Of a stretch of DNA of 64,000 bases, positions 1-11,190 are shown piece by piece. Within the stretch, counting starts at the first letter, position 1. Every line of letters starts with the position of its first letter. The position numbers were made by a program, and so were the translations under genes. Under the pieces are notes generated by a model. It was not told the DNA's origin. It worked only from the letters and a program-made list of their open reading frames with translations, and made no database searches. The stretch is from Gordionus sp. m RMFG-2023 (taxonomy: Eukaryota > Nematomorpha > Gordioida > Chordodea > Parachordodidae), in contig NC_088779.1 of the NCBI RefSeq assembly GCF_954871325.1, positions 29,777,752 to 29,841,751 of the forward strand. Direction: 5' to 3'.

Positions 1-2760
1 ATGTCTAATTTTCTGTTTTACACATAAATTATATTATGTTATATGCTTGTTTTTGAATGATTAAATGAATTTTAGCAAAAATATAATTAAAAGGCGGAAA
101 CATGTGGTATATAGGGATATATTCATTCAAGAAATGGTATAAGTTTTTAATAATTTTCTGGAGCTGCTGACGTAAATAAAGGATTCACAATAAAACCTTC
201 ATTAAAAAAAATGTCAATTATAATTTTATAACTATTATCAATCCTATTCAGTAGTTTTCCACTTATATAATATCTTGATTTCCGCGAAAATCTTATAAAA
301 CATAAATTCTTCCCCATATATTAAAAAAAATGGCCAACAAGTCACAGACCTGAAAACGATAAACAATCAAGTAAAAGTTCGGTTAATATTATTGAAAATT
401 CGCTATGGCAAATATTATATAGTCTCTTTATACCATTTATTTGATCCATTATGATTTATGCTTATATTATATTAAATCATTTTTTTATAAATGATGGTTA
501 TTTTTGCAATATATTTCAATTTTATCTTTTTTAAATGATGATTATTTTATTTTATACAATGTATTTTATATGAAATGCTTCGAGATAAACCTAAAAAAAA
601 TTTCCAAAACAATATTTTCGCTTCGAATTCGCAAAATACCTTTCTTTTTTTCTAGAGTATTAGCTTGCCCACTCCACAAATTTTAGTACTACACCACTGG
701 AGCTAACGTTAATATTTCTTGATTAAAATATCCAAGTCTGTTTGTATACTTTTACACATTTAGAAATTAAATATGTATAAAGAACACAATCTTTTCTAAA
801 ACGAATTTGATTAGATGGAGCCCCACCCCCTCTACTCTTTCTTAAATAGAAGCTGACTGCTGAAATGTGAACCCACCACAACACAAATATGGGTTAGGAT
901 TAGTTTATATTTAAAAAAAAATGATATTTGAATCGATATAGCTTTATACTTATTAGAAAAAAATATGGTGTCTAGTGTTCTGTCTAACTAAAAATCAAAC
1001 TTGTTAAAAGACATTCATTATCACAAGCATTTAATATCACGCGAATTGAATAAATATAGATATAAGATTTAGTATTTTTAATAAGGAAACTATTTTAGAA
1101 AAAGCGGTTTATAGGAAATTAAATTTTTTATATATAAAAGATGCAAGTGAGACATCTTTAATATATCCTGACTTTTCCCACTCAATCAAGATAGTTTTAT
1201 ATATTTTTATTTTACTGGTAAATACCTTGGATTTTACAACTATTGATTCAATTTAAATAAATTTGTGAATTGCTATATATTTTTACCTTTATTTATAGAA
1301 TTTCCTCAAAAGTATATTAAGAAAAAACATTTATATTAATAAACTAAAATAGAATGATTCACATAACCATACAAATTGGTTTATATGACAAATATATTTT
1401 CCAATTAAAATTTTGTTCGATGAAAACAATTTTGAACAAAGCCCAAGATTTCCACAAGTTGCGATTAATCATAAAACAAAGGAATCTAAGAACATATAAA
1501 TCTCGAAATTGTGAATCTATATATAAAAATATCCCGAAAAATACGAGTGAAAGGAACAACATTTTTTCCTTTCTTTTAAAATTAATTAATCAGGAAAAGA
1601 AAAAAAATCCATGACAACAAATGCCAGATACATTTTCTCTCCATTGAAAGAATTATAAATAATATGATTATGAGTGAAATTTATATATTTTAATTAAGCA
1701 AATACAACAGATAGAATACTATCATATCAACCTTGTCATATTCTTTAGTTATATCTTCCGCCTATAATCCCCTTCCTTTTCCCGTATACTAATTCTAATT
1801 GTCATTTTTGTAGGAAAAGATAAAAAATAATATATATAAAATCATTATATAATTACCTATTTATTATTATAATGTAAATTACAGTTATTTTAAATTCAAC
1901 ACTGTATCTTTGTTAATTTTAAAAAAATATAGTGTGTGTGTGTAATTAAAAAATTGATAATACAAATCAGATTTTTAATGAATGGTATAAATAATATACT
2001 ATATTATAAATTTAAATTTTTTGATATGTATAATGTCAGAAATAATAATTTTGGGGTTTTCTGACAAACATCAAACTACTTTCCCAAAAAATTGTGAATA
2101 ATAGAAATTCTATTAGATTAGAGAAATCATCTTATCTCAATGAATTGAAAAAACCCAAATTAATTAAAAACATTATGATTTTATATATAATTATATGTTG
2201 TATAAATTGAGTATTATACTGTTATATTATATTTTCTTTCACAAAATATTCGCTATAAATAAAAATTGATGTTCTAAACAGTTTTTATATTTTTTCTTTT
2301 GGGAAAACGGTTGTTAATGTGTGTACCTTAGCTTCACTTGACAACGACCAAAACAGCTAAGGTTCCTAGCCCCAAGGCTGTCCATAAGAGACCTTTCCAT
2401 ATCTTTTCTTCCAATTTGTTATAGCAAAATTTTTCGACAAAAGATTCCTAGTTTTAAAATGTCAGAGAAAATATATAAAAAAATTTTTTCTTTTATATTA
2501 TTATCAGAGACCTGCAGAGGTGCTATATACACGACCCAACCCGGATTTGTTAAAAAAAAAATCGGCCAGGACGTTCATATTTTCTGGTCTGGTTTCAAAA
2601 TACTGTATATACATTTTTTTAATTTTTATAGATATAAATGAAAATTTAAAATATTTTTTTAAAGTAGACTTAGGACCGGGGCCTGCACGTCTTTATTATT
2701 ATCTTTCCAACCTTCATTCATTATTTCTACTAACTTTATTCTAATTTACAAAAAAAAACA
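1..2760. other. AT-rich stretch without a recognisable gene
   Basis: Only short low-complexity open frames occur here and none shows a domain or coding-like composition. A short inverted motif, CTTAGC and GCTAAGG, lies near 2328-2366, and a mixed-GC patch near 2510-2690 resembles transposon ends elsewhere in the window. I see no RNA gene and no convincing exon. Confidence 0.5.
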
Positions 2761-2770
2761 ACCGAAAAAG

Positions 2771-3476
2771 GTATGTATCGATATTTTATGTCGGATAGAT
2801 CACCCATTTTAACATATCGGTTATCGGCCAATATTATAAAATTTTGCCATCCGATCCGATATAAGATGGCGTCTTTAACAAAAATAAAATGTTATATAAA
2901 ATTTTTTAAAAAAAGTTATATTTCAAAATCATTTATTTTTATAAATAAATTCAAAATCCATTTTTATGTATATTTTTTTTAATATTAATAATTAATAAAC
3001 ATTTCTGCCATAGTTATTTATTTTGCGCATTCTGTTTATAAAAGTGTGAGATAATCTCTTCAGAATCTCTTTTTAGTGAAACTGGTGATATTGTCAGTTA
3101 CCATCGCCGCAGGCTGATCTATGATAAATTTGAAATATAAAAAGAAATCTTCGATATATTAATTTTAAATATTATTTTAATTATTTATTACAAATTTCAT
3201 AATATATTTGTTTATTACTAATTATGTAAATAGATTAATGTTATTACTTATTATATAAATAATAGCAATTGAATTGAATATAAACTATATAACTGATCAT
3301 TATAATATATTTAAATGACATATGTTATGTGGTATAGTAAAATTATAAATGTTCTACTAATAAAAAGTATATTAAAAATTAAAACCGGTATCATTAAAGA
3401 ATATAAAATTATATATGATATCGGATCGGTTATCGGCCGATATCAATTTAATATCTGAAATATCGGATCGATGTTC
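2771..3476 (+). mobile_element. internally deleted hAT element with a relic dimerisation domain
   Basis: Both edges carry CGG-rich repeats: TATCGGTTATCGGCC near 2815 and ATCGGTTATCGGCCGATAT near 3425, with TCGAT motifs at each extremity. Inside, about 3056-3136 reads in one frame as SSESLFSETGDIVSYHRRR, the form of the hAT C-terminal dimerisation motif (SERLFS..GDIVS..R.RL). No other transposase part is visible, so this is probably a deleted copy. The boundaries are approximate and no target-site duplication was found. Confidence 0.5.
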
Positions 3477-3787
3477 TCTTAAAAATATTGTGGCATTTCA
3501 AAATATTTAAATTGGGGTCCAAGAGTACAGACCAAGACTTTTATGTCATTTTTTTCTACTGTGCTACGAGGGTTTAAGAAAATATTTTATGTATAAAAGA
3601 ACATCTTTATAAAAGTGATAATTTAAAAAAAAAAAATTGCAAATACAGTATAATAACATGATTTGTTATAAAACTTCTGCAAATATTTAATTTTTAACAA
3701 CTTTTTTATAAACTTGCTGTAATTAATGTAAAAATAAAATACTTATAAAATTTTAATAAAAAACAATTACAGCAAGTAACAATTTTA

Positions 3788-4198
3788 TAATAAAGTTGTT
3801 AAATGTTTTACAATAAATCATATTGATACTGCATGATGTTAAAAAAATAATAAAATGCATTATATTTATAAGAATATTTATGATTTTAAAACTTAATATA
3901 TAATTATTAAAAAAAAGATACTATTATATTGATGATGGGAGAATAGATTATATAGGATTCTAAAAAAATAAACAATTGAGAATTGTTAAAATATAAAAAA
4001 TACACCATTTATAAGAAAGTTGTTAAATGTTTTACAACAAATCATATTGATACTGCATGATGTTAAAAAAATAATAAAATGATTTATATTTATAAGAATA
4101 TTTATGATTTTAAAACTTAATAAATAATTATTAAAAAAAGATACTATATGTAAACAATTGAGAATTGTTAAAATATAAAAAATACACCTTTATAAGAA
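3788..4198. repeat. two tandem copies of a ~225-bp AT-rich unit
   Basis: The block starting AAAGTTGTTAAATGTTTTAC at about 3793 recurs at about 4018 with few differences. Each copy continues through TTGATACTGCATGATG to AAACAATTGAGAATTG and a TACACC end. A third, partial echo (TTTATGATTTTAAAAA...) follows near 4200. Nothing coding is seen. Confidence 0.75.
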
Positions 4199-4319
4199 TG
4201 TTTATGATTTTAAAAATAAATAAATAATTATTAAAAAAATATATTAATTTTTGTTAATGATGAATAGATTATATAATACTTTCTACATGGAAGAAAGACT
4301 TTTGTAATAAAAATATTTA

Positions 4320-4880
4320 CGACATTACTATATAAATCAGATGCATAGGCCGTAAGCCAGGCTAAAAATATCACATGCCAAGCAATTCATAAATAAAATC
4401 ATTTAGAGTCAGGTTGGACAATTTATATATAAAAAATTAAGCAGGGTCTCGCAAGTCTCTGATTTTTTGAAAAATTTTAACAGGCCAGCTTGGACATTAA
4501 AATTTAGACATATAAATTGCAATATGCTAATTTCTTTGTATTTTAAGAGCTGTCTAATAAAACTACTAAATTTATAAATAATATAATAAATTCATAAATT
4601 ACTTGTATAAATACATATAACACAATTTATTCATAAAACGGTTGTAGAAATAAATGGTCATTGAGGATAGATATACATAAGAGCCTTAATTGACAGGTGG
4701 AAAAAAGATATTAAAATGTGATGGCCAGAAAATTCACACAAAAAAATTTCATGCGATGTGGACACTTTTTGTAAAATTTTAATGGGCAGGCAAATTTAAA
4801 TAAATTAAATTGGACTGGGGAACTTGTGATAAAATAAAACGGGCCAGGCTTTGCAGCTAGTTTAAATAAATGATTTATTA
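4320..4880. other. cluster of short GGCCAGG-type repeats, no gene
   Basis: Several short motifs recur with spacer: AAGCCAGGCTAAAAAT, GTCAGGTTGGACAATTTA, GGCCAGCTTGGACATT, TGGACTGGGGAACTT and GGGCCAGGCTTTGC. They look like eroded transposon ends. There is no open frame of note. Confidence 0.35.
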
Positions 4881-5051
4881 ATATATATATACTTTATTAT
4901 TGATGTAATATAATCCGCCTCAGCCATCTGGCATCTAGGTTATGAATAGGTAGAAATAACCTAGTTCTAATTAAGGCTTCTTACTTACAAATGAAGAACT
5001 TAATTGATACTGGTCTTCAATTAGGCTGAAAAATTATAAAAACATCATGCA

Positions 5052-5350
5052 TCATTTGTGATACCCATATCGATAGCCTATGCCACCATCTTTACATTGT
5101 CGCTTCTCAAAAGGCTGAATACCTATGCACTGTGCAATCAATTCGATCATGAATAAAACGTTGTGATCCACAAATATTCTTTTTATGCTAGAACAATCAG
5201 GTCTCAACCCTGACAATCAAAACAGAACTGATGGGATGAACCTAGACCTAGGAACCAAAGTATAACCCTCTCTTGGGGTTTTATAATTGTGTAGATCTTT
5301 TGCCAGATCCTTTTTAGTCAATTCCATGAGAAACAAAAAAAGAACAATAA
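5052..5350 (+). pseudogene. decayed prune-like (DHH phosphoesterase family) fragment
   Basis: The plus strand reads CDTHIDSLCHHLYIVASQKA (about 5056-5115), recalling the CD.DS motif near the N-terminus of prune-type exopolyphosphatases. After a stop and a frameshift it reads ILFMLEQSGLNPDN and then GMNLDLG (about 5177-5260), recalling the family segment FLL...GINPD..IF.DEI.L. Further on, VDLLPDPF could match the VDHN.L region with two residues lost. At least two stops and two frame changes are present, so it cannot be functional. It lies on the strand opposite the Bcl-2 exon, probably inside that gene's next intron. The call rests on short motifs read by eye. Confidence 0.4.
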
Positions 5351-6349
5351 ATACACCTAAATAATCTATTGTTTGTCCCAATAGTCCTGTAGATCATTTG
5401 GACCTCAAACCCTAAAATTATTCAAAACAATAGACCAAAGGTTATGTTTAATCACATGTGATCCAAATGAGGTTTACTACTTGCAATAAAGAAAATTGAT
5501 CAAAATTTGTTGATCCTACTGTATATCTATACATGGATCATTAAGCCCCACTGAATAAACCTAAATAGTTGTTTTTTTAAATATTGCAAATTTTTTATAG
5601 ATAGTAATTAATAATTAGATATGTATATTTTTCAATATTTATAAACAAAATTTTCTCTTATTGTAATTTTTTTCAATGTTGAATTTGAAAATAACGATTT
5701 TTAACAATAAAAAAATGAATATATAAGCCCAAAATGATAAGTTAATTAAAATATAATAAATGTATATAACAAATAAATTCAGAATAGTGAAATTGGATCA
5801 ATTATTAACCAAAATATCACTAAGCTAAAATACTTTAAAAATTATTAAAAATAAAATTTTCAATAAGTAAACACATTTTAACTACTCTAATTTAATAATT
5901 AGCAAACATCCAAAGTTATTGAAGTATATTTCCTTCTCATTCAATGATCAATCCCAATGGAGTAACCCAACCACATGGATTATTAGCAACAATTAGAGAT
6001 GAAATTTCATATTAAGTCTATTTATTTAGAAAGAAATATTGAAATGTGCACATGAGGTTTGTATTGAAATATAGGCAGTTGGTAATGATTTGGCTATGGT
6101 AACCAAATTAATACAACACACACATAATAAATTACAAAGACTAAGAGGTTAATATTAGTTACTATTTCTATAAATAATTTTAAAATGTAACTAATATATC
6201 AATTTAATTGGCACTATCAGATGGAATTGGTTTCCAAAATAATGGTATAGAGGTCTATAACAGGCAAGTTTAAACTGAATGCCCACTAATCTATTGAAAA
6301 TTTTAACTAACTCACCCATCTGTCCCTAATTTATTTTTAAATTCACCAG

Positions 6350-6425
6350 CCCACCCATTTATCTAAGAATTTTGTATAACCAACCTGCCCACCCATTTAT
6401 CTAAGAATTTTGTATAACCAACCTG
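6350..6425. repeat. 38-bp unit repeated twice in tandem
   Basis: CCCACCCATTTATCTAAG...AACCTG occurs at 6350-6387 and again, identical, at 6388-6425, followed by a broken third start CCCACCCAATG. The surrounding 6270-6510 region is rich in CCCACC motifs. Confidence 0.85.
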
Positions 6426-6624
6426 CCCACCCAATGTTTAAAAATTATTTTAAAGGTTTATTTGGCTCTCTATTAATTTATTTTACCTACCCATTACAGA
6501 CCTCTAATTGGTACACCCTTTCCCCTCATGACTAAAATTATACTTGTTATAAAATGGAGTGTTAACTATGAAATAACCCCCATTTTCGATAAGGATAAAG
6601 TAAAACATATTATTTGCAATTTAC

Positions 6625-7338
6625 CCATCCACCATTCGTAGTAATCCAAGGTTCAATATGTTTCGACATATATTCTGCTAAGTAAACACGAATTATTAGA
6701 TAAATAGGGCAAAAATAATTTGTTTTAAAAGCTTTTAGATCAATTTCATTTGTAAGATCTATTCCATATATAATCTTGTATGCAGGATTATTTAGACAGA
6801 TTAAAAAGTCTTTGATATTTATATGCCTTTTAGTTATTAAATCATCCTTTCTTGCTGTAAAATGGTAGGCTAACCCAAATGCAAAAGCATGCAAGACAAT
6901 AATTCTTCCCCAATTAATAATTTTATCTGAAAAAATTTCATCTATAATTGTAGTAAAAGTTTGATGCAGATTAGTAATATATACTGGTAAATCTGATGTT
7001 AATTTTATATCTAATGCTATTTGAGAGAACATAGAGTCAAATATAGATGCTTGATTGACTAGAATAATATCAATTTGTTTACACAAAGACAATACCACTG
7101 GAGGACATGTATAGTAGTCATGCATCAATGGAAGTGGCTGTATATGTTCAATTAAAGAATCTTGAATAGAATTGGAATTATCATTTAAGTTATAAGCTAC
7201 ACGATCTTGCAATTCACTTGTAAGAGACAAAAATAAATTAGATCTTATCAAACTTGTTTTGTTTAATGCAAGATCCTTATTTTTGTATTTAGTTTCTTCT
7301 GATAAATGGGGAGGAAAATGTGAATAATATAATGACAT
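6625..7338 (-). CDS. Bcl-2 family apoptosis regulator, exon ending at BH2 (partial)
   Basis: The family controls mitochondrial outer-membrane permeability and cell death. Residue numbers count from 7353, where the open frame begins at a TTG; the first in-frame ATG is 7338. A BH3-like segment at about 86-101 (LSLCKQIDIILVNQ) keeps the family Asp but has Ile for the usual Gly. BH1 is clear at about 141-160 (FSDKIINWGRIIVLHAFAFG), and BH2 at about 236-243 (WITTNGGW). Right after that Trp codon comes GTAAAT, a splice donor. An intron directly after this tryptophan is a known feature of vertebrate Bcl-2 genes. The frame then reaches a stop at 6610, so the C-terminal exon with the membrane anchor must lie lower than 6610 or outside the window; I did not find it. 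BH1 to BH2 is about 45 residues longer than in BCL2 or MCL1. Whether it promotes or blocks death cannot be told. A first exon may also be missing, since TTTGATAATAG just upstream could be an acceptor. Confidence 0.8.
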
Positions 7339-7572
7339 ATATTCTATTATCAAATTGAATGAGGGATATATTGATTTTCTAATACAAGACCATAAAGAAA
7401 GTTTTAAACTAGAATTATTCTCAAATAATTGTCAATGATATTTATCTTTGTTATATTTTCCATTAATAATTTATCAGAATTAGTATTGATGAAATTAGTT
7501 TGAATATAATTGATTTAAACATATGTTTGCAAAACCAATAAATTTCAGAATCAATTCTCTCTTTCCATTAGG

Positions 7573-9503
7573 GTGTAACTAAACTGAAAATTAAAAGGTA
7601 AACTGAGAATTGACAGGTAAACTGAGAATTGACAGGTAAAATTATTTTTATTTTATTTCCTATTAATTATTTTTAAATATATAAATAAAATGTTTTTAAA
7701 GTAAAAATCAAATCTATCCAAAATTAAAATTATTTAAATATATAAATTAGAATATAGAAGATATTGTAGTCCATAAATTTATAATATGTATAGAACAGAT
7801 CTATTATATAGAAAATATAACACCCATAATATATTTTGTATATCATAAATAAAATTCCGCTAGATGGCGTAAATTATTAAAAAATTTTAATTAAAAATAA
7901 TATGAATTATAGGAGCATAATTCTTCTCTCTGGATTAATTGATTTGGTACCTACTTATATAAACATAAAATGAAAAAATTTTTAAGATCCCATCATTATT
8001 TTTGGAGTTATGATGTGGATTCTCAGTTTAGTCAATTTTTTTATTTTTTTTTTAATTTTTTGGATTTTAAAACTATTTTATTTATTTGACTCATTTGGTG
8101 TAAACTAACTTATATAAACATAAAATGAAAAAAATTTAAGTTTCCATCATTATTTTTGGAGTTATGATGTGGATTCTCAGTTAAGTCAATTTTTTAATTT
8201 TTTTTAGATTTTTAAGATTTTAAAAATATTTTATTTTTTTTACTCATTTGGTGTAAAGTTACTTATATAAACATAATAAATGCATTATTTTATAGTTGTA
8301 ATCGGAAAACTAGTTTACTTCAATTAAAATTTAGGGGCCCTTAAAAGGGCCGTTGGGTATTCTTGGTCTTAAATATAACGATGGGTATTTTTATAACATA
8401 AAAAAGAATAATAAAATTTTTAGACCAATTAGAAATAGCAATACCACAAATATTATTAATTATAATTTTATAAAAAAAATTAAGATAAATATAAACTCAT
8501 TATAAAGTTTCATAAGAAGATAAGAAGTTCTTTACATACATATATCAATTTTTTGTAAAAGCCAGGAGGATCGATAATTGTTAAAAATATATAAATTATT
8601 TTTTATAAATATAGGGAGAATTATTTAATAAGTATTGGATATATTAATTGTTGGAAATTAGAGGTTTATAATAAAAAACATATAAATCTATGGTATTATT
8701 GTTTTCGTTCTTTCCGCTATGGCTCTTTTGGCTTGATTAGGTTTTTTTGATCCTAAAGGTTTTATTATAGCTAATTGACCACATGTTGAGGTAATTAGTT
8801 AACTCCAAAAATAATGATGGAAACTTAAAATTTTTTTCATTTTATGTTTATATAAATTAGTTTACACTAAATGAGTCAAAAAAATAAAATATTTTTAAAA
8901 TCCCTAAAATCTAAAAAAAAATTAAAAAATTGACTAAACTGAGAATCCACATCATAACTCCAAAAATAATGATGGAAACTTAAAAAAATTTTCATTTTAT
9001 GTTTAAATAAGTTAGTTTACACCAAATGAGTCAAAAAAATAAAATATTTTTAAAATCCCAAAAATTTTAAAAAAAAATAAAAAATTGACTAAACTGAGAA
9101 TCCACATCTTAACTCCAAAAATAATGATGGGATCTTAAAAATTTTTTCATTTTATGTTTATATAAGTTGGTACCAAATCAATTAATCCAGAGCGAAGAAT
9201 TATGCTCCTATAATTCATATTATTTTTAATTAAAAACTAAAATTAATAATTTACGCCATCTAGCGGAATTTTATTTATGATATATAAAATATTATGGGTG
9301 TTTTATTTTCTATATAATAGATCTGTTATACATATTATAAATTTATGGATACAATATCTTTACTATTCTAATTTATATATTTAGATAATTTTAATTTTGG
9401 ATAAACCTTTTTTTTTAAAGTTTTTAAAATATAATTGATAGGCCATATATAAATTTTACCTGTTAATTCTCAGTTAACCTGTTAATTCTCAGTTTAGTTA
9501 CAC
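7573..9503. mobile_element. 1.9-kb non-autonomous element built of two long inverted arms
   Basis: The left end reads GTGTAACTAAACTGA and the right end is its reverse complement TCAGTTTAGTTACAC. The arms (about 7573-8300 and 8790-9503) mirror each other along most of their length, for example ATTCCGCTAGATGGCGTAAA at about 7853 and its complement near 9250. The ends carry repeated AACTGAGAATTGACAGG units. Each arm also holds two or more copies of a ~145-bp unit (TTTGGAGTTATGATGTGGAT...), the same unit that forms the array at 19621-20430. The central 8300-8790 is not mirrored and has no coding frame. No target-site duplication was found. Confidence 0.8.
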
Positions 9504-9509
9504 TCGAGA

Positions 9510-10222
9510 TTAACTATAATATATATATGAAGAATTTAAAGATTTATATTACACCTTTCTTTATTTTTAATGGTACACCCAAAGCGAAATATTGATTTAA
9601 TATCATCACTCTAGGGTAACTTTATAGTATTATATTTAAATATCAAAAATTGAATATAAATAAAACAAAAAGGCTTAGTTTTCAAATTAATTGTGTTATT
9701 GGTTGAATATGAAATAGAAATCAAACACCAAAATAACTAGGGGGGGCTTGATACTAAAAAATTTGAGGAGCCCCTTTTCAAATTTTTTAATGCCCCCCCC
9801 CCCCTCTAAATAGGTATCTATAAAATGTTAGCAAGCTCATTTATTAGCTAAAAATATAATTTAAAAAATTCAATTTTTTTAGCCCTCTGAGTATGTAATG
9901 GCTAGTTTCGCCCCTGGAATCAGATTGACTGCGAACCTGCGGAGCAGATTTCCATATTGCTAATATATTTCATTTACCGTGAACTGTTTTTTGTTATAAT
10001 ACTATCTGAACTATTCTAGCACAAATTCAAAAATTTCTAGTGAAAATTTAAATTTTTATTTGCCACATTTTTTGAATTTCACGAAAAGTTTATTTTTTGA
10101 ATCTCATAATAAATTATATTAAAAATTACATAAACCAGAGGTATATAAAAATATATTACATCTCTACAATAATTATTGTTAGCTAGCCTAATTATGTTAG
10201 AGGAGAATGCTTCTGATGAATT
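9510..10222. other. intergenic stretch with G- and C-homopolymers
   Basis: No gene is seen. A GGGGGGG run near 9741 and a 13-base C run near 9793 bracket a GAGGAGCCCC segment, and GTTTCGCCCCTGG follows near 9905. This may be an eroded transposon, but ends could not be matched. Confidence 0.35.
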
Positions 10223-11190
10223 ATGCTTGATGTTGAAGATGAGAAAATTTCCTCACAAAAGAGAGCAATCATATGGGATCAATATCAAATCCTTAAAGAC
10301 GGTGAAAAGGCTGCTTGCAATCACTGCAAGAGTATTATAAAATGTAAAGGCAAAACAACATCTCCTCTTATTAATCATTATAATATGTTTCATTCACACC
10401 TTAGTAAAAAAAATAATAAAATTGACATTTTTTTAAAGTCTACACCAAATTCTTCAAAAAAAAAAATTAATTTTAAGGATAATTTATTAAAATTATTGAT
10501 AAATAATAATATACTTTTTAAAATTATTAATTCAAATGATTTTAAAAATTTTATAAGTGATCTTGATTGTTCTGTAAAATCAATATGCTCCAATACTAAA
10601 TTGCACATGTATAATATATTTGCAGAAAAAGAACAGTTGGTAAAGAAAAATATATAAAAATAAAAGTCAGATTAATTTTTCATCTGACATTTGGACTAGC
10701 AACACAGGTTCCTTTTTTAGGGCTAACAGCCCATTTTATTGATGATAATTTTTAAATAAATAACGTGAAAATATATTTAAAGCCTTTGTTAAAATAAATA
10801 AATTTATAATTTAGAGAACAAATTTTTTATAACTTTAGATAATGCAACTAATAATAAAACATTTATTGATACATTTTCTTTAAAATATCCATTAATAAAA
10901 ATAGGGCACATCCGACGCTTTGCCCGTGTAATTTTTTATATCCAAAGAAATTTTAAATTTTAGATCCTTCAATTCTAAAACTAAGAAACATTATTAGAAT
11001 GATTATGTGATGGAAGGCAAATGCATATAGTATCCCCATGCTCTCGAAAATGGCAAGGGATTATCTATCTATACAAAGAACATCAACTGCTTGTGAAAGG
11101 CTTTTCTCAGTTGGAACTAATTTATTGTCAAAAAACCGCGTGTCATATAAGGAAGCCTCTCACAATATCAAACCAAGATATACGTGACAC
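10223..11190 (+). pseudogene. hAT transposase pseudogene with N-terminal BED zinc finger
   Basis: The first frame (10223-10657, 144 residues) begins at an ATG and holds a BED finger: W19, Y22, CNHC at about 34-37, and the H/H pair in INHYNMFHSH. BED fingers bind DNA in hAT transposases. Frame changes follow. About 10677-10755 reads FHLTFGLATQVPFLGLTAHF, the start of the hAT catalytic fold, and near 10905 comes HIRRFARVI. Most of the catalytic core is missing. About 11023-11160 gives the C-terminal dimerisation domain (IPMLSKMARDYLSIQ, then TACERLFSVGTNLLS). The reading ends where a retrotransposon has inserted. Multiple stops and deletions make it dead. Confidence 0.8.
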
